From Nitrososphaerota archaeon (GTDB taxonomy: Archaea > Thermoproteota > Nitrososphaeria > Nitrososphaerales > Gagatemarchaeaceae), in contig JAPCJH010000001.1 of NCBI GenBank assembly GCA_027887045.1, forward strand, positions 372,001 to 436,000: a stretch of 64,000 nt of DNA. The letters are read 5' to 3'. The translations under genes were made by a program, and so were the position numbers. A model generated the notes under the pieces. It made no database searches. It was not told where the DNA came from and saw nothing but the letters and a program-made list of their open reading frames with translations. Below, one piece after another: positions 49,441 to 58,036 of this stretch (position 1 is its first letter; every line of letters begins with the position of its first letter).

Positions 49441-51041
49441 TCTGAAACTAGGGTCTGCGATTGCTCTCGCAGGAAGGTAAGGAGGTAGTGGGGTCCACCG
49501 ATTCCTCGCCCAGTCGCCCCACTCGCCTTCCATCCTACGAACGACTGCGCACCCGGCCAGGCCCCCGTCGTCGCACCTCCCTTCCTATTCGCGTAGACGA
49601 CCCCGAATTCAATCCCGTCGAAGAACCGTCGCACCTCAGAGCTGTCTTCGCTGAAGATTCCTGCGGTAAGCCCATATTCTGTCGCGTTGGCCTTCTGCAG
49701 TGCTTCTTCGAGAGTCTCGAAATAGTCGACCACGATGAACGGGAGGAACAGCTCGTCCCTGAAGAGGCGATGAGACCCCGGAAGGTCAGTCACGACCGTC
49801 GGCTCGACGTAGAATCCACGAGCGAAGGAACCAACCTTCAATACTCTGCCGCCAACCAAGAAAATCCCCTTCGAATTCCTTGCGTCCTCCACGGCATCCT
49901 GGAACCTGTCGATCGCAGCCTTGTTAATTACGGGTCCGTTGAAAGTGTCCTTCTTGCGCGGGTCTCCTACTCTGATCTCCTGGACCCGGGCCTTCAATCC
50001 GTCCAAGAACTTCGACTTGACCGTGTTCTGGACATATACCCTCGAGGCGGCGCTGCATTTCTGACCGTCATACCCGAACGCGGCCCTCACAATCCCTTCA
50101 ACGGCTTTGCTCAGGTCGGCCTTTGATGTGACTATTGCCGGGTTCTTGCTTCCCATCTCCATGACCACTGGTTTCGGGTAAGGCTGTTGCGCCAAGAACT
50201 CCTTGTAGAGGCGCATTCCGACGTCGCGCGAGCCGGTAAAAGCGATGCCGGCCACTGCGGGATTCGAGACGAATTCCTTCTCGAAGTTCCCCCCTGGCCC
50301 CGTGACGTAGTTTACTACGCCGGTCGGAATTCCTGCGTCCTTGAAAATCCTGTAGAGCATTAGTCCCGTAAGTGGAGCTTCGCTCGTCGGTTTCAAGATG
50401 ATCGTATTGCCCGTTATGAGAGCCCCCAGGGCCATCCCGTTTGCGAGCATGAAGGGAAAATTGAACGGGGAAATTACGGGCCAGACTCCGAGCGGCTTCG
50501 CCACAACCGTTGTCTGCTCGCCGGGTCCTCCTGGCCCCATCCTCGTCTCATACCCCCCGTGTTGTTCCATCACATTCGCGTAGTATCTGATGGCGTCCAC
50601 GGCTTCCCAGGCTTCGGCCAGTGCTTCGAGCCTGTTCTTGCCGACCTCGTAGGTTATCGCGACCGCGATTTCGTACTTCCTTTCATCGATCAGATCCGCC
50701 GCTCGCTTCATGATCCTGACCCTTTCTTCCCAATCGGTGCTTCTCCATTTTTGGAACGCGACGTCCGCGGCTTCTATGGCGGATCGCGCGTGCACCTGGT
50801 TCCCGACCTGGAAGTGACCGACGATGATGTCGGTGTCTATCGGGCTCCTGTGTTCGAATTCCCCAAGGTCAGACTTGGTCTCCTTCCCATCGATATACAT
50901 CGGGTAGTGTCTTCCAAGTTCATTTTCGAACCTCTTGAGGGCCTCCTCGAACTTGGGGTGGATACTATCGTCGGCTGCGAGAGTGACATAGGTAATCTTC
51001 GGTGGCGAACTCTTTGACACGAATGGAAGTTGTGCTTTCAC
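49437..51041 (-). CDS. Aldehyde dehydrogenase, probable 1-pyrroline-5-carboxylate dehydrogenase
   Basis: 534 residues. Rossmann and substrate motifs: VWPVISPFNFPFMLANGMAL, IILKPTSEAPLTGL, GIAFTGSRDVGMRLYKEF, PVVMEMGSKNPAIV (general base Glu) and AAFGYDGQKCSAASRVYV with the catalytic Cys near residue 335. The long N-terminus and GYDGQKC resemble P5C dehydrogenases of proline/arginine breakdown more than succinate-semialdehyde enzymes. It overlaps the lipB stop by 4 nt, so it is the last gene of the lipoate/2-oxoacid operon, perhaps supplying 2-oxoglutarate via glutamate. Confidence 0.85.
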   Translation of the reverse strand: MKAQLPFVSKSSPPKITYVTLAADDSIHPKFEEALKRFENELGRHYPMYIDGKETKSDLGEFEHRSPIDTDIIVGHFQVGNQVHARSAIEAADVAFQKWRSTDWEERVRIMKRAADLIDERKYEIAVAITYEVGKNRLEALAEAWEAVDAIRYYANVMEQHGGYETRMGPGGPGEQTTVVAKPLGVWPVISPFNFPFMLANGMALGALITGNTIILKPTSEAPLTGLMLYRIFKDAGIPTGVVNYVTGPGGNFEKEFVSNPAVAGIAFTGSRDVGMRLYKEFLAQQPYPKPVVMEMGSKNPAIVTSKADLSKAVEGIVRAAFGYDGQKCSAASRVYVQNTVKSKFLDGLKARVQEIRVGDPRKKDTFNGPVINKAAIDRFQDAVEDARNSKGIFLVGGRVLKVGSFARGFYVEPTVVTDLPGSHRLFRDELFLPFIVVDYFETLEEALQKANATEYGLTAGIFSEDSSEVRRFFDGIEFGVVYANRKGGATTGAWPGAQSFVGWKASGATGRGIGGPHYLLTFLREQSQTLVSD

Positions 51042-51709
51042 TTACTTAATCTTTGCAGTTCTGCCTTGTTTGTGAGAGCAATTTGTGACTCGACAGCCTG
51101 AAGTCCCGCGTTGAAAACGATGGCAAAGTCGCCCTCGACCCGATGCTTCACTTCGGTGAGGTCGAACTTTCTACCTGCTATCGCCTGCATGGAGGTCAGC
51201 GTCTCAGGGTCCAGCCCGCATGGCTTAATGTAGCGGAAGTAGGAAAGGTCGGTGTTTACATTAAGCGCGAAGCCGTGGTACGTGACCCAATTCTCAACCG
51301 CCACCCCAATTGAGGCGATCTTCTTCCCCTGAATCCAGACCCCCCTGTGCCCGTCCTTTCTACCGGTGGAGAGCCCGAAGCGATGTGTAGTTCTGAGAAG
51401 GACTTCTTCAAGGTTTCTTACGAATCTCCTGACATCGTGGTCTTGAAGTCGGACGATGGGATAGCCGACAAGTTGGCCTGGGCCGTGATAGGTTGCGTCC
51501 CCTCCTCGCTCGACTTCAAAGACTGGGATCTTCTGTGGGCCGAGGTTTTCGGGGCTAGTTTTCCGTCCGAGAGTTATGACGTTGTTGTGCTCTACGAGAA
51601 CAAGTGTGTCGTTGATTTCATCCTTGATGCGACGCTCAACGAGGGTTTTTTGAAGCCTCCACACCTCTCCATAGTCTCTTCTTCCTAGATCTAGGAGCTC
51701 GATCATCAT
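51038..51709 (-). CDS. lipB: Lipoyl(octanoyl) transferase LipB
   Basis: 223 residues. LVLVEHNNVITLGRKT, VERGGDATYHGPGQLVGYPI, GVWIQGKKIASIGVAVENWV, HGFALNVNTDLSYFRYIKPC and GLDPETLTSM contain the R-G-G, Lys and Cys residues needed to move octanoate from acyl carrier to apoprotein. It prepares the E2 subunit for LipA. Overlaps the E3 gene by 4 nt. LipB-type enzymes are a minority route in archaea, which often use LplA. Confidence 0.92.
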   Translation of the reverse strand: MMIELLDLGRRDYGEVWRLQKTLVERRIKDEINDTLVLVEHNNVITLGRKTSPENLGPQKIPVFEVERGGDATYHGPGQLVGYPIVRLQDHDVRRFVRNLEEVLLRTTHRFGLSTGRKDGHRGVWIQGKKIASIGVAVENWVTYHGFALNVNTDLSYFRYIKPCGLDPETLTSMQAIAGRKFDLTEVKHRVEGDFAIVFNAGLQAVESQIALTNKAELQRLSK

Positions 51710-53103
51710 GATTTCAGCTGGTGCACGGGGTGCCCTGCGGCCGACTCGGCTGCCTCCATTATGGCTTCGGGGAACGTCGGGTGGGGATGGACGGTGAGTG
51801 CGATGTCTTCGACCGTAGCCCCCATCTCAATCGCGAGTGCAATCTCACTAATCAAATTGGAGGCTTCGGGCCCGACGATCTGCACTCCTAGGACGAGCCC
51901 GTCCTGAGCGTTCGAAATTATCTTAACGAAACCTTCCGTTTCCCCCACGGAAAGCGCTCTCCCGAGGGCTGCGAACGGAAATCTGCTTCTCTTCACCGAG
52001 TACCCCGCTTCGATCGCCTTCGACTCGGTAAGCCCAGCGCTCGCAATCTCCGGGTCGGTAAAGATAGCGTCGGGGATCACTTTCCAGTCGGCAGCCGTAG
52101 GTTTCCCCGCGATCGATTCCGCGGCAACGATCCCCTCTTTGGACGCCTTGTGGGCCAAGAGCGGTGGCCCTCGGACGTCACCAATTGCGTAGATTCCAGC
52201 AACGTTCGTCATCATATGTTCGTCGACCTTGATGTAGCCTCTCTGGTCGAGCTCCACCCCAATCGCGGACAGGTTCAGCTTCTCCGTGTTGGCTTTGCGG
52301 CCGACACTGACCAAGATTTTGTCCGCCTCAATTGAAGTCGTGCCCGATGGAGTTTCGATCGTGGCTTTCACTTGCGCTGTGGATTTTTCAGTGGAAGCGA
52401 CCTTCGACTTCAGAAGAATCTTGACTCCGTGGTTCTCGAGACTCCGCTGGACGACTCGAACGCTGTCTATGTCAGTCCCGGGAAGCAGTTGGTCGGTCAG
52501 TTCAACCACGGTTACCAGGCTCCCGAATTTTTGATACATCGAGGCGAACTCCAGACCAATCGCCCCGCCACCGACGATGAGGAACCTCTCTGGAGCTCGG
52601 TCGAGGTCGAGTGCTTCTTTCGAGGTGATTATCATCTCGCGGTCAATCGTCAATCCCGGGATTGAGACTGGTCTTGTCCCTGTCGCTATCACTATGCTCT
52701 TAGTATGGATCTGTTCGATGCCAGCTGTGGTGACGACCTTGACGTTGTTCTTGTCAACGAGCTCCGCGTCTCCTTTGAGGACTTCGACCCCGTTTCCGCT
52801 CAGGAGCGCGCCGACCCCTGACACAAGCTTGCTTACTACCTCAGATTTCCACTTCTGGAGTGCCACAAAGTCAATTGAGACTGCATCGACCTTCAGGCCG
52901 TATTTTGCGCCATTGCGAACCTTCTCGAATAGCTTGGAAACCGTGATGAGGGACTTTGAAGGGATACAGCCGTAGTTTAGACATTCCCCTCCAAGTCTGT
53001 CACGTTCAACGAGAACCGTCTTCAGGCCGAGTTGTGTTGCCCTGATCCCGCATACATATCCTCCTGGTCCGCCGCCGATTACGACGACGTCCGCAGACTT
53101 CAT
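51706..53103 (-). CDS. lpdA: Dihydrolipoyl dehydrogenase (E3)
   Basis: 465 residues. FAD motif VVIGGGPGGYVCGIRATQLG, redox-active disulfide GGECLNYGCIPSKS, NAD motif FLIVGGGAIGLEFASMYQKF, second FAD segment AGIYAIGDVRGPPLLAHKAS and the catalytic His-Glu in VHPHPTFPEAIMEA. Reoxidises lipoamide of the E2 subunit. Located 3 nt after the E2 gene in the operon. Confidence 0.95.
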   Translation of the reverse strand: MKSADVVVIGGGPGGYVCGIRATQLGLKTVLVERDRLGGECLNYGCIPSKSLITVSKLFEKVRNGAKYGLKVDAVSIDFVALQKWKSEVVSKLVSGVGALLSGNGVEVLKGDAELVDKNNVKVVTTAGIEQIHTKSIVIATGTRPVSIPGLTIDREMIITSKEALDLDRAPERFLIVGGGAIGLEFASMYQKFGSLVTVVELTDQLLPGTDIDSVRVVQRSLENHGVKILLKSKVASTEKSTAQVKATIETPSGTTSIEADKILVSVGRKANTEKLNLSAIGVELDQRGYIKVDEHMMTNVAGIYAIGDVRGPPLLAHKASKEGIVAAESIAGKPTAADWKVIPDAIFTDPEIASAGLTESKAIEAGYSVKRSRFPFAALGRALSVGETEGFVKIISNAQDGLVLGVQIVGPEASNLISEIALAIEMGATVEDIALTVHPHPTFPEAIMEAAESAAGHPVHQLKS

Positions 53104-53106
53104 GCC

Positions 53107-54336
53107 CTAGAGGACTTCCGTGAGCAGCTTCTTCGGATCCTGAATCGTTTCGATTATCTTGTTGGTGAATCTTGCGGCGTACGCACCATCGAAGATTCGG
53201 TGGTCGAAACTAAGGGAGATGTACATCATGTCGCGCACCTCCACCTTTCCGTCGCGAAAGACCGGGCGCTTCTTGATCGCGTGCACGCCGAGAATCGCCG
53301 CCTCGGGGGGGTTGATGATGGGAGTCGCGAAGAGACCTCCAATACCGCCGACGTTCGTTATTGTGAAAGTTGCACCGTGGACCTCGTCGAGGCTGAGCCG
53401 ACCCGTCCTCGCTTTTTCGGCCAAAGACTCTATCTCGCCCGCAAGTTCGAAGATGTCCTTCCGGTCCACGTCTCGCACTACGACGACCACCAGCCCCTGC
53501 TCGGTGTCGACAGCGATGCCTAGATTGTAGTATTTCTTGAGAATGATATTCCCAGCCGCGTCGTCCAAAGTGGAATTCACGAATTTGTACTCCTTCAGAG
53601 CGGGAACGAGCGCTTTCACTATGAATGGAAGAAAGGTCAGCTTGACGCCCCGCTTCTCGGCGCTACCCTTGAACGCCTCCCGCAGGACGACCAGCTCCGT
53701 CATGTCGACCTCGTCTACATGAGTCACGTGCGCGGCTGTGTTCTTCGACCTTACCATCCTCTCCGCGATGGTCTTTCTAATTCCTCTGAGCGGGACGACT
53801 TCCTCCCTTGCAGAACTTGTCGGGGGCGCTGGAGCCGCCTTGCCCAAAACGACGGCCTGCTGGCCTCCCCTCCCTGCCGCAGCCCTTACATCGTCGTCGG
53901 TGACCCTACTTTGAGGCCCACTGCCCCTGATTCTCGCGATATCCACGTTCAACTCTCTGGCGAGACGCCTTGTCGCTGGGGTTGCGAGCGCGCGTGAAGC
54001 AGGACCAGGCTCGGGTACGCTGGGTCCCTGCAATGTCACCTCGGGAGTCCTAGCCTGAGGCGGAGCCTGCGGTGAGGGAGCGGTGGATGGTTGTTCACCA
54101 GGAAGGGAAATCAGAACGAGGGTTGTGCCGACCTTGACGACGTCCCCTTCTTTTGCCATCAGTTTGCCTACCGTGCCAGTCCTCGGGGAGGGGATTTGCA
54201 CGTTCACTTTATCAGTCATCACTTCGACCAAGGGCTGGTCTTCCTTCACCGGATCTCCCTCTTTTACAAACCACTTCAGAACCTCGCCCTCCGCTACACC
54301 CTCTCCGATGTCGGGGAGCTTGAATTCGTATGGCAA
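53107..54336 (-). CDS. 2-oxoacid dehydrogenase E2, dihydrolipoyl acyltransferase
   Basis: 409 residues. One lipoyl domain (residues 1-80) with the modified Lys in VEVMTDKVNVQIPSP. A P/A/T-rich linker, a peripheral subunit-binding domain (ATPATRRLARELNVDIARIR, GPQSRVTDDDVRAA), a second linker and the catalytic domain with FTITNVGGIGGLFATPIINP and SFDHRIFDGAYAARF, containing the H-R-x2-D-G motif. It forms the core of the complex. The acyl specificity (pyruvate, branched-chain or 2-oxoglutarate) is not certain. Confidence 0.94.
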   Translation of the reverse strand: MPYEFKLPDIGEGVAEGEVLKWFVKEGDPVKEDQPLVEVMTDKVNVQIPSPRTGTVGKLMAKEGDVVKVGTTLVLISLPGEQPSTAPSPQAPPQARTPEVTLQGPSVPEPGPASRALATPATRRLARELNVDIARIRGSGPQSRVTDDDVRAAAGRGGQQAVVLGKAAPAPPTSSAREEVVPLRGIRKTIAERMVRSKNTAAHVTHVDEVDMTELVVLREAFKGSAEKRGVKLTFLPFIVKALVPALKEYKFVNSTLDDAAGNIILKKYYNLGIAVDTEQGLVVVVVRDVDRKDIFELAGEIESLAEKARTGRLSLDEVHGATFTITNVGGIGGLFATPIINPPEAAILGVHAIKKRPVFRDGKVEVRDMMYISLSFDHRIFDGAYAARFTNKIIETIQDPKKLLTEVL

Positions 54337-54413
54337 AAGTCGAACCCTACTTGGGTGCGGCCTTTCCCGAGAGACTACTAATCTTTATGGTGAGCTGAAA
54401 GAAAGAGACCGCT

Positions 54414-56531
54414 CTAGTAATTCATAAGTTCAACGGAAGCCTTGATGATCCGTTCCTTGCTCGGTATGTAAGAGTCCTCCGTCTTGGCCAGAGGAACCAC
54501 CGTGTCGAAACCAGTGACCCGCTTCACCGGGGCCTTGAGGTAGTCCAAGGCCTTGTCCGCGATTCTTGCGGCGACCTCCGCGCCTATCCCCAGAGTCTGT
54601 GGTGCTTCATGAACGATGACGACCCGGCCGGTTTTCATGACGGAGGTAAGAATCGCGTTAAAGTCCAATGGTGAAATCGTTCGCAGATCGAGGACCTCCG
54701 CTGAACAACTGTGCTGGGTCTGAAGGACTCCAGCGGCCTCCAGGGTCGGAACCATCATCGCACCGTAAGAGATTAGAGTCAGGTCGTTCCCTCCTTTGAC
54801 GACCTTCGCCTTACCAAGTGGGATGGTGTACTCCTGCTCTGGGACGTTCATCTTCGGCGAATCGTAGAGTCTTTTCGGCTCCATGAAGATTACCGGATTG
54901 GGCTCCCTCAGGGAGGATGCCAGCAGCCCTTTGGCATCATATGGGTTGGAGGGGATCACGACTTTCAGACCGGGTGTGTGGGTGAAATATGACTCGGGAG
55001 AATCGGAGTGTTGTTCCGGCGCCCTGATTCCGGCGCCGTATGGGAATCTTATGACCCCGCACGTCGTGTATCTTCCCCTGGTCCTGTTTCTCATTCTTGC
55101 AATGTGCCCGAAGATCTGGTCGTAGGCGGCGGGGACGAAGCCGTCGAATTGGAATTCTGCGACCGGGACCATCCCCCCGACGGCGAGACCCACGAAGATT
55201 CCAGCTATGCTGAGTTCTGCGAGAGGGGTATCGAAGACCCGACCTTCTCCAAACTGATCCTGAAGGCCCCTAGTAACCTGGAAGACCCCGCCGTTCTTCC
55301 CGACATCCTCACCGAAAACGATGATCCTCTCATTCCTCTCCATTTCTTGTTTGAGCGTCATGTTCAGAGCGTTTCTGATGTTGACGCCCGGCTTCCCTCC
55401 CGTCAGCTCTGGTTCTTCCGTCGCTCGCTCCGCGACTTCTATCTTCGTTCCAAAGGCAACCGCGGCCTGCTCTTGCAGGTTGGGGGTCATGGTGTCGTAG
55501 ACGTACCTGAACATGTCGGTCGGGTCCGGGGGCGCCAATTGTCTGTATTCCTGAACCGTGTCCGCAACCATCCTTTCGGCGTTCGCCCGGACGCTCTGTC
55601 GGTATTCTTCGGTGAGCAGTCCCCTCTTCTGGAGATATTTCTCCATCCTTGTTATGGGGCTCTTTTGTTCCCATTCTGCTATTTCCTCTGTTGACTTCAA
55701 CTTGTTCGAGACAAGCTCGGCGGTTGTATGGGGTCCCATCCTGTACGTGTAGAACTCTAGAAGCGTCGGCCCCTCCCCCCCACGAGCCCGGTCTACGGCG
55801 TACTTGGCCGCCTCATACGAGCCGACCACGTCGTTGCCATCCACCAGGATTCCCTCGAATCCGTAGGCGATCGCCTTCTGCGCGATCGTCTTGGACGCTG
55901 TTTGCCTTTCCCTCCTGAGCGAGATAGCCCACTGGTTGTTCTCAACCACGAAGACGACGGGGAGTCCGTACACTCCCGCGAAGTTCAGGGCCTCATGGAA
56001 GTCGGCCTTCGAACTACCTCCGTCCCCAGTTGACACGAGGACGACCGACTTTTCCTTCTGCAGCCTTCGGGCCAGCGCGAGACCTACTGCGTGGGGAATC
56101 TGGGTCGATACGGGAACCGCAATGGGGAGGAGGTTGAGTCCCGGAGGAATCTGCATCCCTCTTTCGTCACCTCCCCAAAACATCAGGAGTCTGAGAGGGG
56201 GCAGTCCGAAGTTGATGATCCCAGCGCTATCTCGATACATCGGTACGTACCAGTCACCCTTCTCCAACGCGGTGGTGTAGCCCACCTGAGCCCCTTCCTG
56301 TCCCTTGCACGGAGCGTACGTCCCTATCTCCCTCAAGGTTGAGAGGTTTGTCGCCTTCTCGTCGTGGAGCCTCCCCACGACCATGGCCTCGTACATCTTC
56401 TTCAGCGTCTCCACAGAAATCTTCGGCTCGTCTCCGTTGATCTTGCCGTCAGGCGTCAGCCGCTGATAGAGTACATCCCCGATCTTTTCGAAGTTGAGGT
56501 CTGATTCCCTAAAAATCCTCGGCCCGGTCAA
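54414..56531 (-). CDS. 2-oxoacid dehydrogenase E1, alpha and beta subunits fused
   Basis: 705 residues. The alpha half (1-~345) has VGYTTALEKGDWYVPMYRDS and the TPP motif VSTGDGGSSKADFHEALNFA...VVENNQW. The beta half (~370-705) has RNALNMTLKQEMERNERIIV, FGEDVGKNGGVFQVTRGLQD, ELSIAGIFVGLAVGG and APEQHSDSPESYFTHTPGLK. Fused E1 is known from a few bacteria but is uncommon in archaea, where separate genes are usual. Sequence resembles branched-chain/acetoin-type E1. Follows lipA in the operon by 61 nt. Confidence 0.93.
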   Translation of the reverse strand: MTGPRIFRESDLNFEKIGDVLYQRLTPDGKINGDEPKISVETLKKMYEAMVVGRLHDEKATNLSTLREIGTYAPCKGQEGAQVGYTTALEKGDWYVPMYRDSAGIINFGLPPLRLLMFWGGDERGMQIPPGLNLLPIAVPVSTQIPHAVGLALARRLQKEKSVVLVSTGDGGSSKADFHEALNFAGVYGLPVVFVVENNQWAISLRRERQTASKTIAQKAIAYGFEGILVDGNDVVGSYEAAKYAVDRARGGEGPTLLEFYTYRMGPHTTAELVSNKLKSTEEIAEWEQKSPITRMEKYLQKRGLLTEEYRQSVRANAERMVADTVQEYRQLAPPDPTDMFRYVYDTMTPNLQEQAAVAFGTKIEVAERATEEPELTGGKPGVNIRNALNMTLKQEMERNERIIVFGEDVGKNGGVFQVTRGLQDQFGEGRVFDTPLAELSIAGIFVGLAVGGMVPVAEFQFDGFVPAAYDQIFGHIARMRNRTRGRYTTCGVIRFPYGAGIRAPEQHSDSPESYFTHTPGLKVVIPSNPYDAKGLLASSLREPNPVIFMEPKRLYDSPKMNVPEQEYTIPLGKAKVVKGGNDLTLISYGAMMVPTLEAAGVLQTQHSCSAEVLDLRTISPLDFNAILTSVMKTGRVVIVHEAPQTLGIGAEVAARIADKALDYLKAPVKRVTGFDTVVPLAKTEDSYIPSKERIIKASVELMNY

Positions 56532-56591
56532 TAGTGCGGAGCGAATTTGGAAATTATTTAAAGGGTTGCGTCGATTTTAGGGATTGCCGAG

Positions 56592-57488
56592 TCAGACTTC
56601 GGGAATTGAGCGTTCCTTATGCAAAATCGAAGATATGAAGAACTCCCCCGCCCTGTAACTACTTCGCACTAGGGGGCCTGACGCCACGTATTTGAAGCCC
56701 AACCCTTCCCCCATTTCTTTGTACTTTACGAAAGTCGAGGGTGGAACGTATTCCAAGACGGGGAGGTGTCTAGCAGAGGGACGCAGGTATTGTCCCACGG
56801 TGAGAAAATCTACCCCGACTCCCCGCAAGTCCTGCATTGTCGATCCCATCTCATCTTCGGTTTCGCCAAGACCGACCATTATGGATGACTTCGTGTATAG
56901 CATCGTGTTGAATCGCTTCACATTCTTCAGCACTGAGAGTGACTGCTGGTACCCCGCCCGTGGGTCCCGCACTCTCGGGGTCAGGGCTTGTGTCGTCTCT
57001 ATGTTGTGGGCGATGACGTCCGGTCCGGCGTCGACGACCTCTTTCAACGCGTTTGCGTCGTTCTGAAAATCAGGGATGAGAACCTCGAGAAGCATCTCGG
57101 GCTTCTTCTCCCTGATCGCCCTGATCGTCTTCGCGAAATGAGAAGCCCCTCCATCCGGTAGGTCGTCGCGATCGACCGATGTCAGTACGATGTAGTTCAG
57201 GTCCATCTGGGATAGCGCAAGCGCGACGTTTTCGGGTTCAAGCGTGTCAAGAATCCCGTTCGGCTTTCCAGGTGTCACCATGCAGAACCTGCAAGCCCTG
57301 CTGCAGGTGTCCCCCATGAGCATGAGAGTGGCGGTGCCCCCGCCCCAGCATTCATGCGTGTTGGGACAATGCGCCTCTTCACAAACGGTATGGAGGTTCA
57401 GACCTCTGAACAGGTGTTTGAGACCTTCGTAATTATCGCCTCCGGGTGGCCTCACTGTAAGCCATTCCGGGCGCGCTCCACTTTGCAA
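56592..57488 (-). CDS. lipA: Lipoyl synthase LipA
   Basis: 298 residues. Both iron-sulfur motifs are present: auxiliary cluster CEEAHCPNTHECW (C-x4-C-x5-C) and radical SAM CSRACRFCMV (C-x3-C-x2-C). IVLTSVDRDDLPDGGASHFA, VIAHNIETTQALTPRVRD and VGLGETEDEM are conserved. The C-terminal RSSYRAGEF carries the conserved R-S-S-Y. Inserts two sulfurs into octanoyl-E2. Transcribed with the HTH regulator upstream (7-nt gap) and E1 downstream. Confidence 0.95.
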   Translation of the reverse strand: MQSGARPEWLTVRPPGGDNYEGLKHLFRGLNLHTVCEEAHCPNTHECWGGGTATLMLMGDTCSRACRFCMVTPGKPNGILDTLEPENVALALSQMDLNYIVLTSVDRDDLPDGGASHFAKTIRAIREKKPEMLLEVLIPDFQNDANALKEVVDAGPDVIAHNIETTQALTPRVRDPRAGYQQSLSVLKNVKRFNTMLYTKSSIMVGLGETEDEMGSTMQDLRGVGVDFLTVGQYLRPSARHLPVLEYVPPSTFVKYKEMGEGLGFKYVASGPLVRSSYRAGEFFISSILHKERSIPEV

Positions 57489-57495
57489 GTCTTCG

Positions 57496-57918
57496 CTAAC
57501 CGGTTATTAATTTCAGTCGGGTCAATTCCCTGCCGCCGAGGAAACCTGCGCAAGCATCGCATCCTTCAGTGTCGAAGCCGGGTTCCAGATCCTTGTGGAG
57601 GGCACACATTAGATGGTTGAATCTGATGTAATCACACATTTCGGTCATCGTCCTCAGAGCGTCCCTCTGGTCACTGTCTGTCGATGCGAGCATGGCCGCG
57701 ACGCGGTCAGCGCTTTTTGCAATGGTCGGGTCGGTCTCCAAGTTAATCATGACCCCTCTCGCCTTCCTTTCGTAATTGCTGACCGATGCTTGCGTGACTC
57801 CGAGGCGCGTCGCGATGTCCTGTTGAGTGAGCTTGTATTGTTCTCGAAGCCGCCTTGAAATCATCGCCCGAAGGGCTGGGAGAGCTGACTTCGAGACGAT
57901 CTCATAGGGATTGAGCAT
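57496..57918 (-). CDS. XRE-type HTH regulator with C-terminal cysteine pair
   Basis: 140 residues. HTH at residues ~30-52: LTQQDIATRLGVTQASVSNY, ERKARG. A helical middle follows, then a C-terminal part with CDYIRFNHLMCALHKDL and EGCDACAGFLGG: four cysteines and a histidine that could bind metal. Archaeal proteins of this two-part type include thiamine and other cofactor regulators. It is the first gene of the operon for lipoate and 2-oxoacid dehydrogenase, so it likely regulates it. TTAAATAA at 57946-57953 serves as TATA. Confidence 0.8.
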   Translation of the reverse strand: MLNPYEIVSKSALPALRAMISRRLREQYKLTQQDIATRLGVTQASVSNYERKARGVMINLETDPTIAKSADRVAAMLASTDSDQRDALRTMTEMCDYIRFNHLMCALHKDLEPGFDTEGCDACAGFLGGRELTRLKLITG

Positions 57919-58036
57919 GAAAATATCAAGTATCTTATGGTCTTCCGTTATTTAAGGATGGTTCGCAGTCTTCAGGCCTGCAAACGTCCAGGGCCAGCGG
58001 AAAGCTTTAGGTCAAGATGTCGTCCCAGCCGGAACG

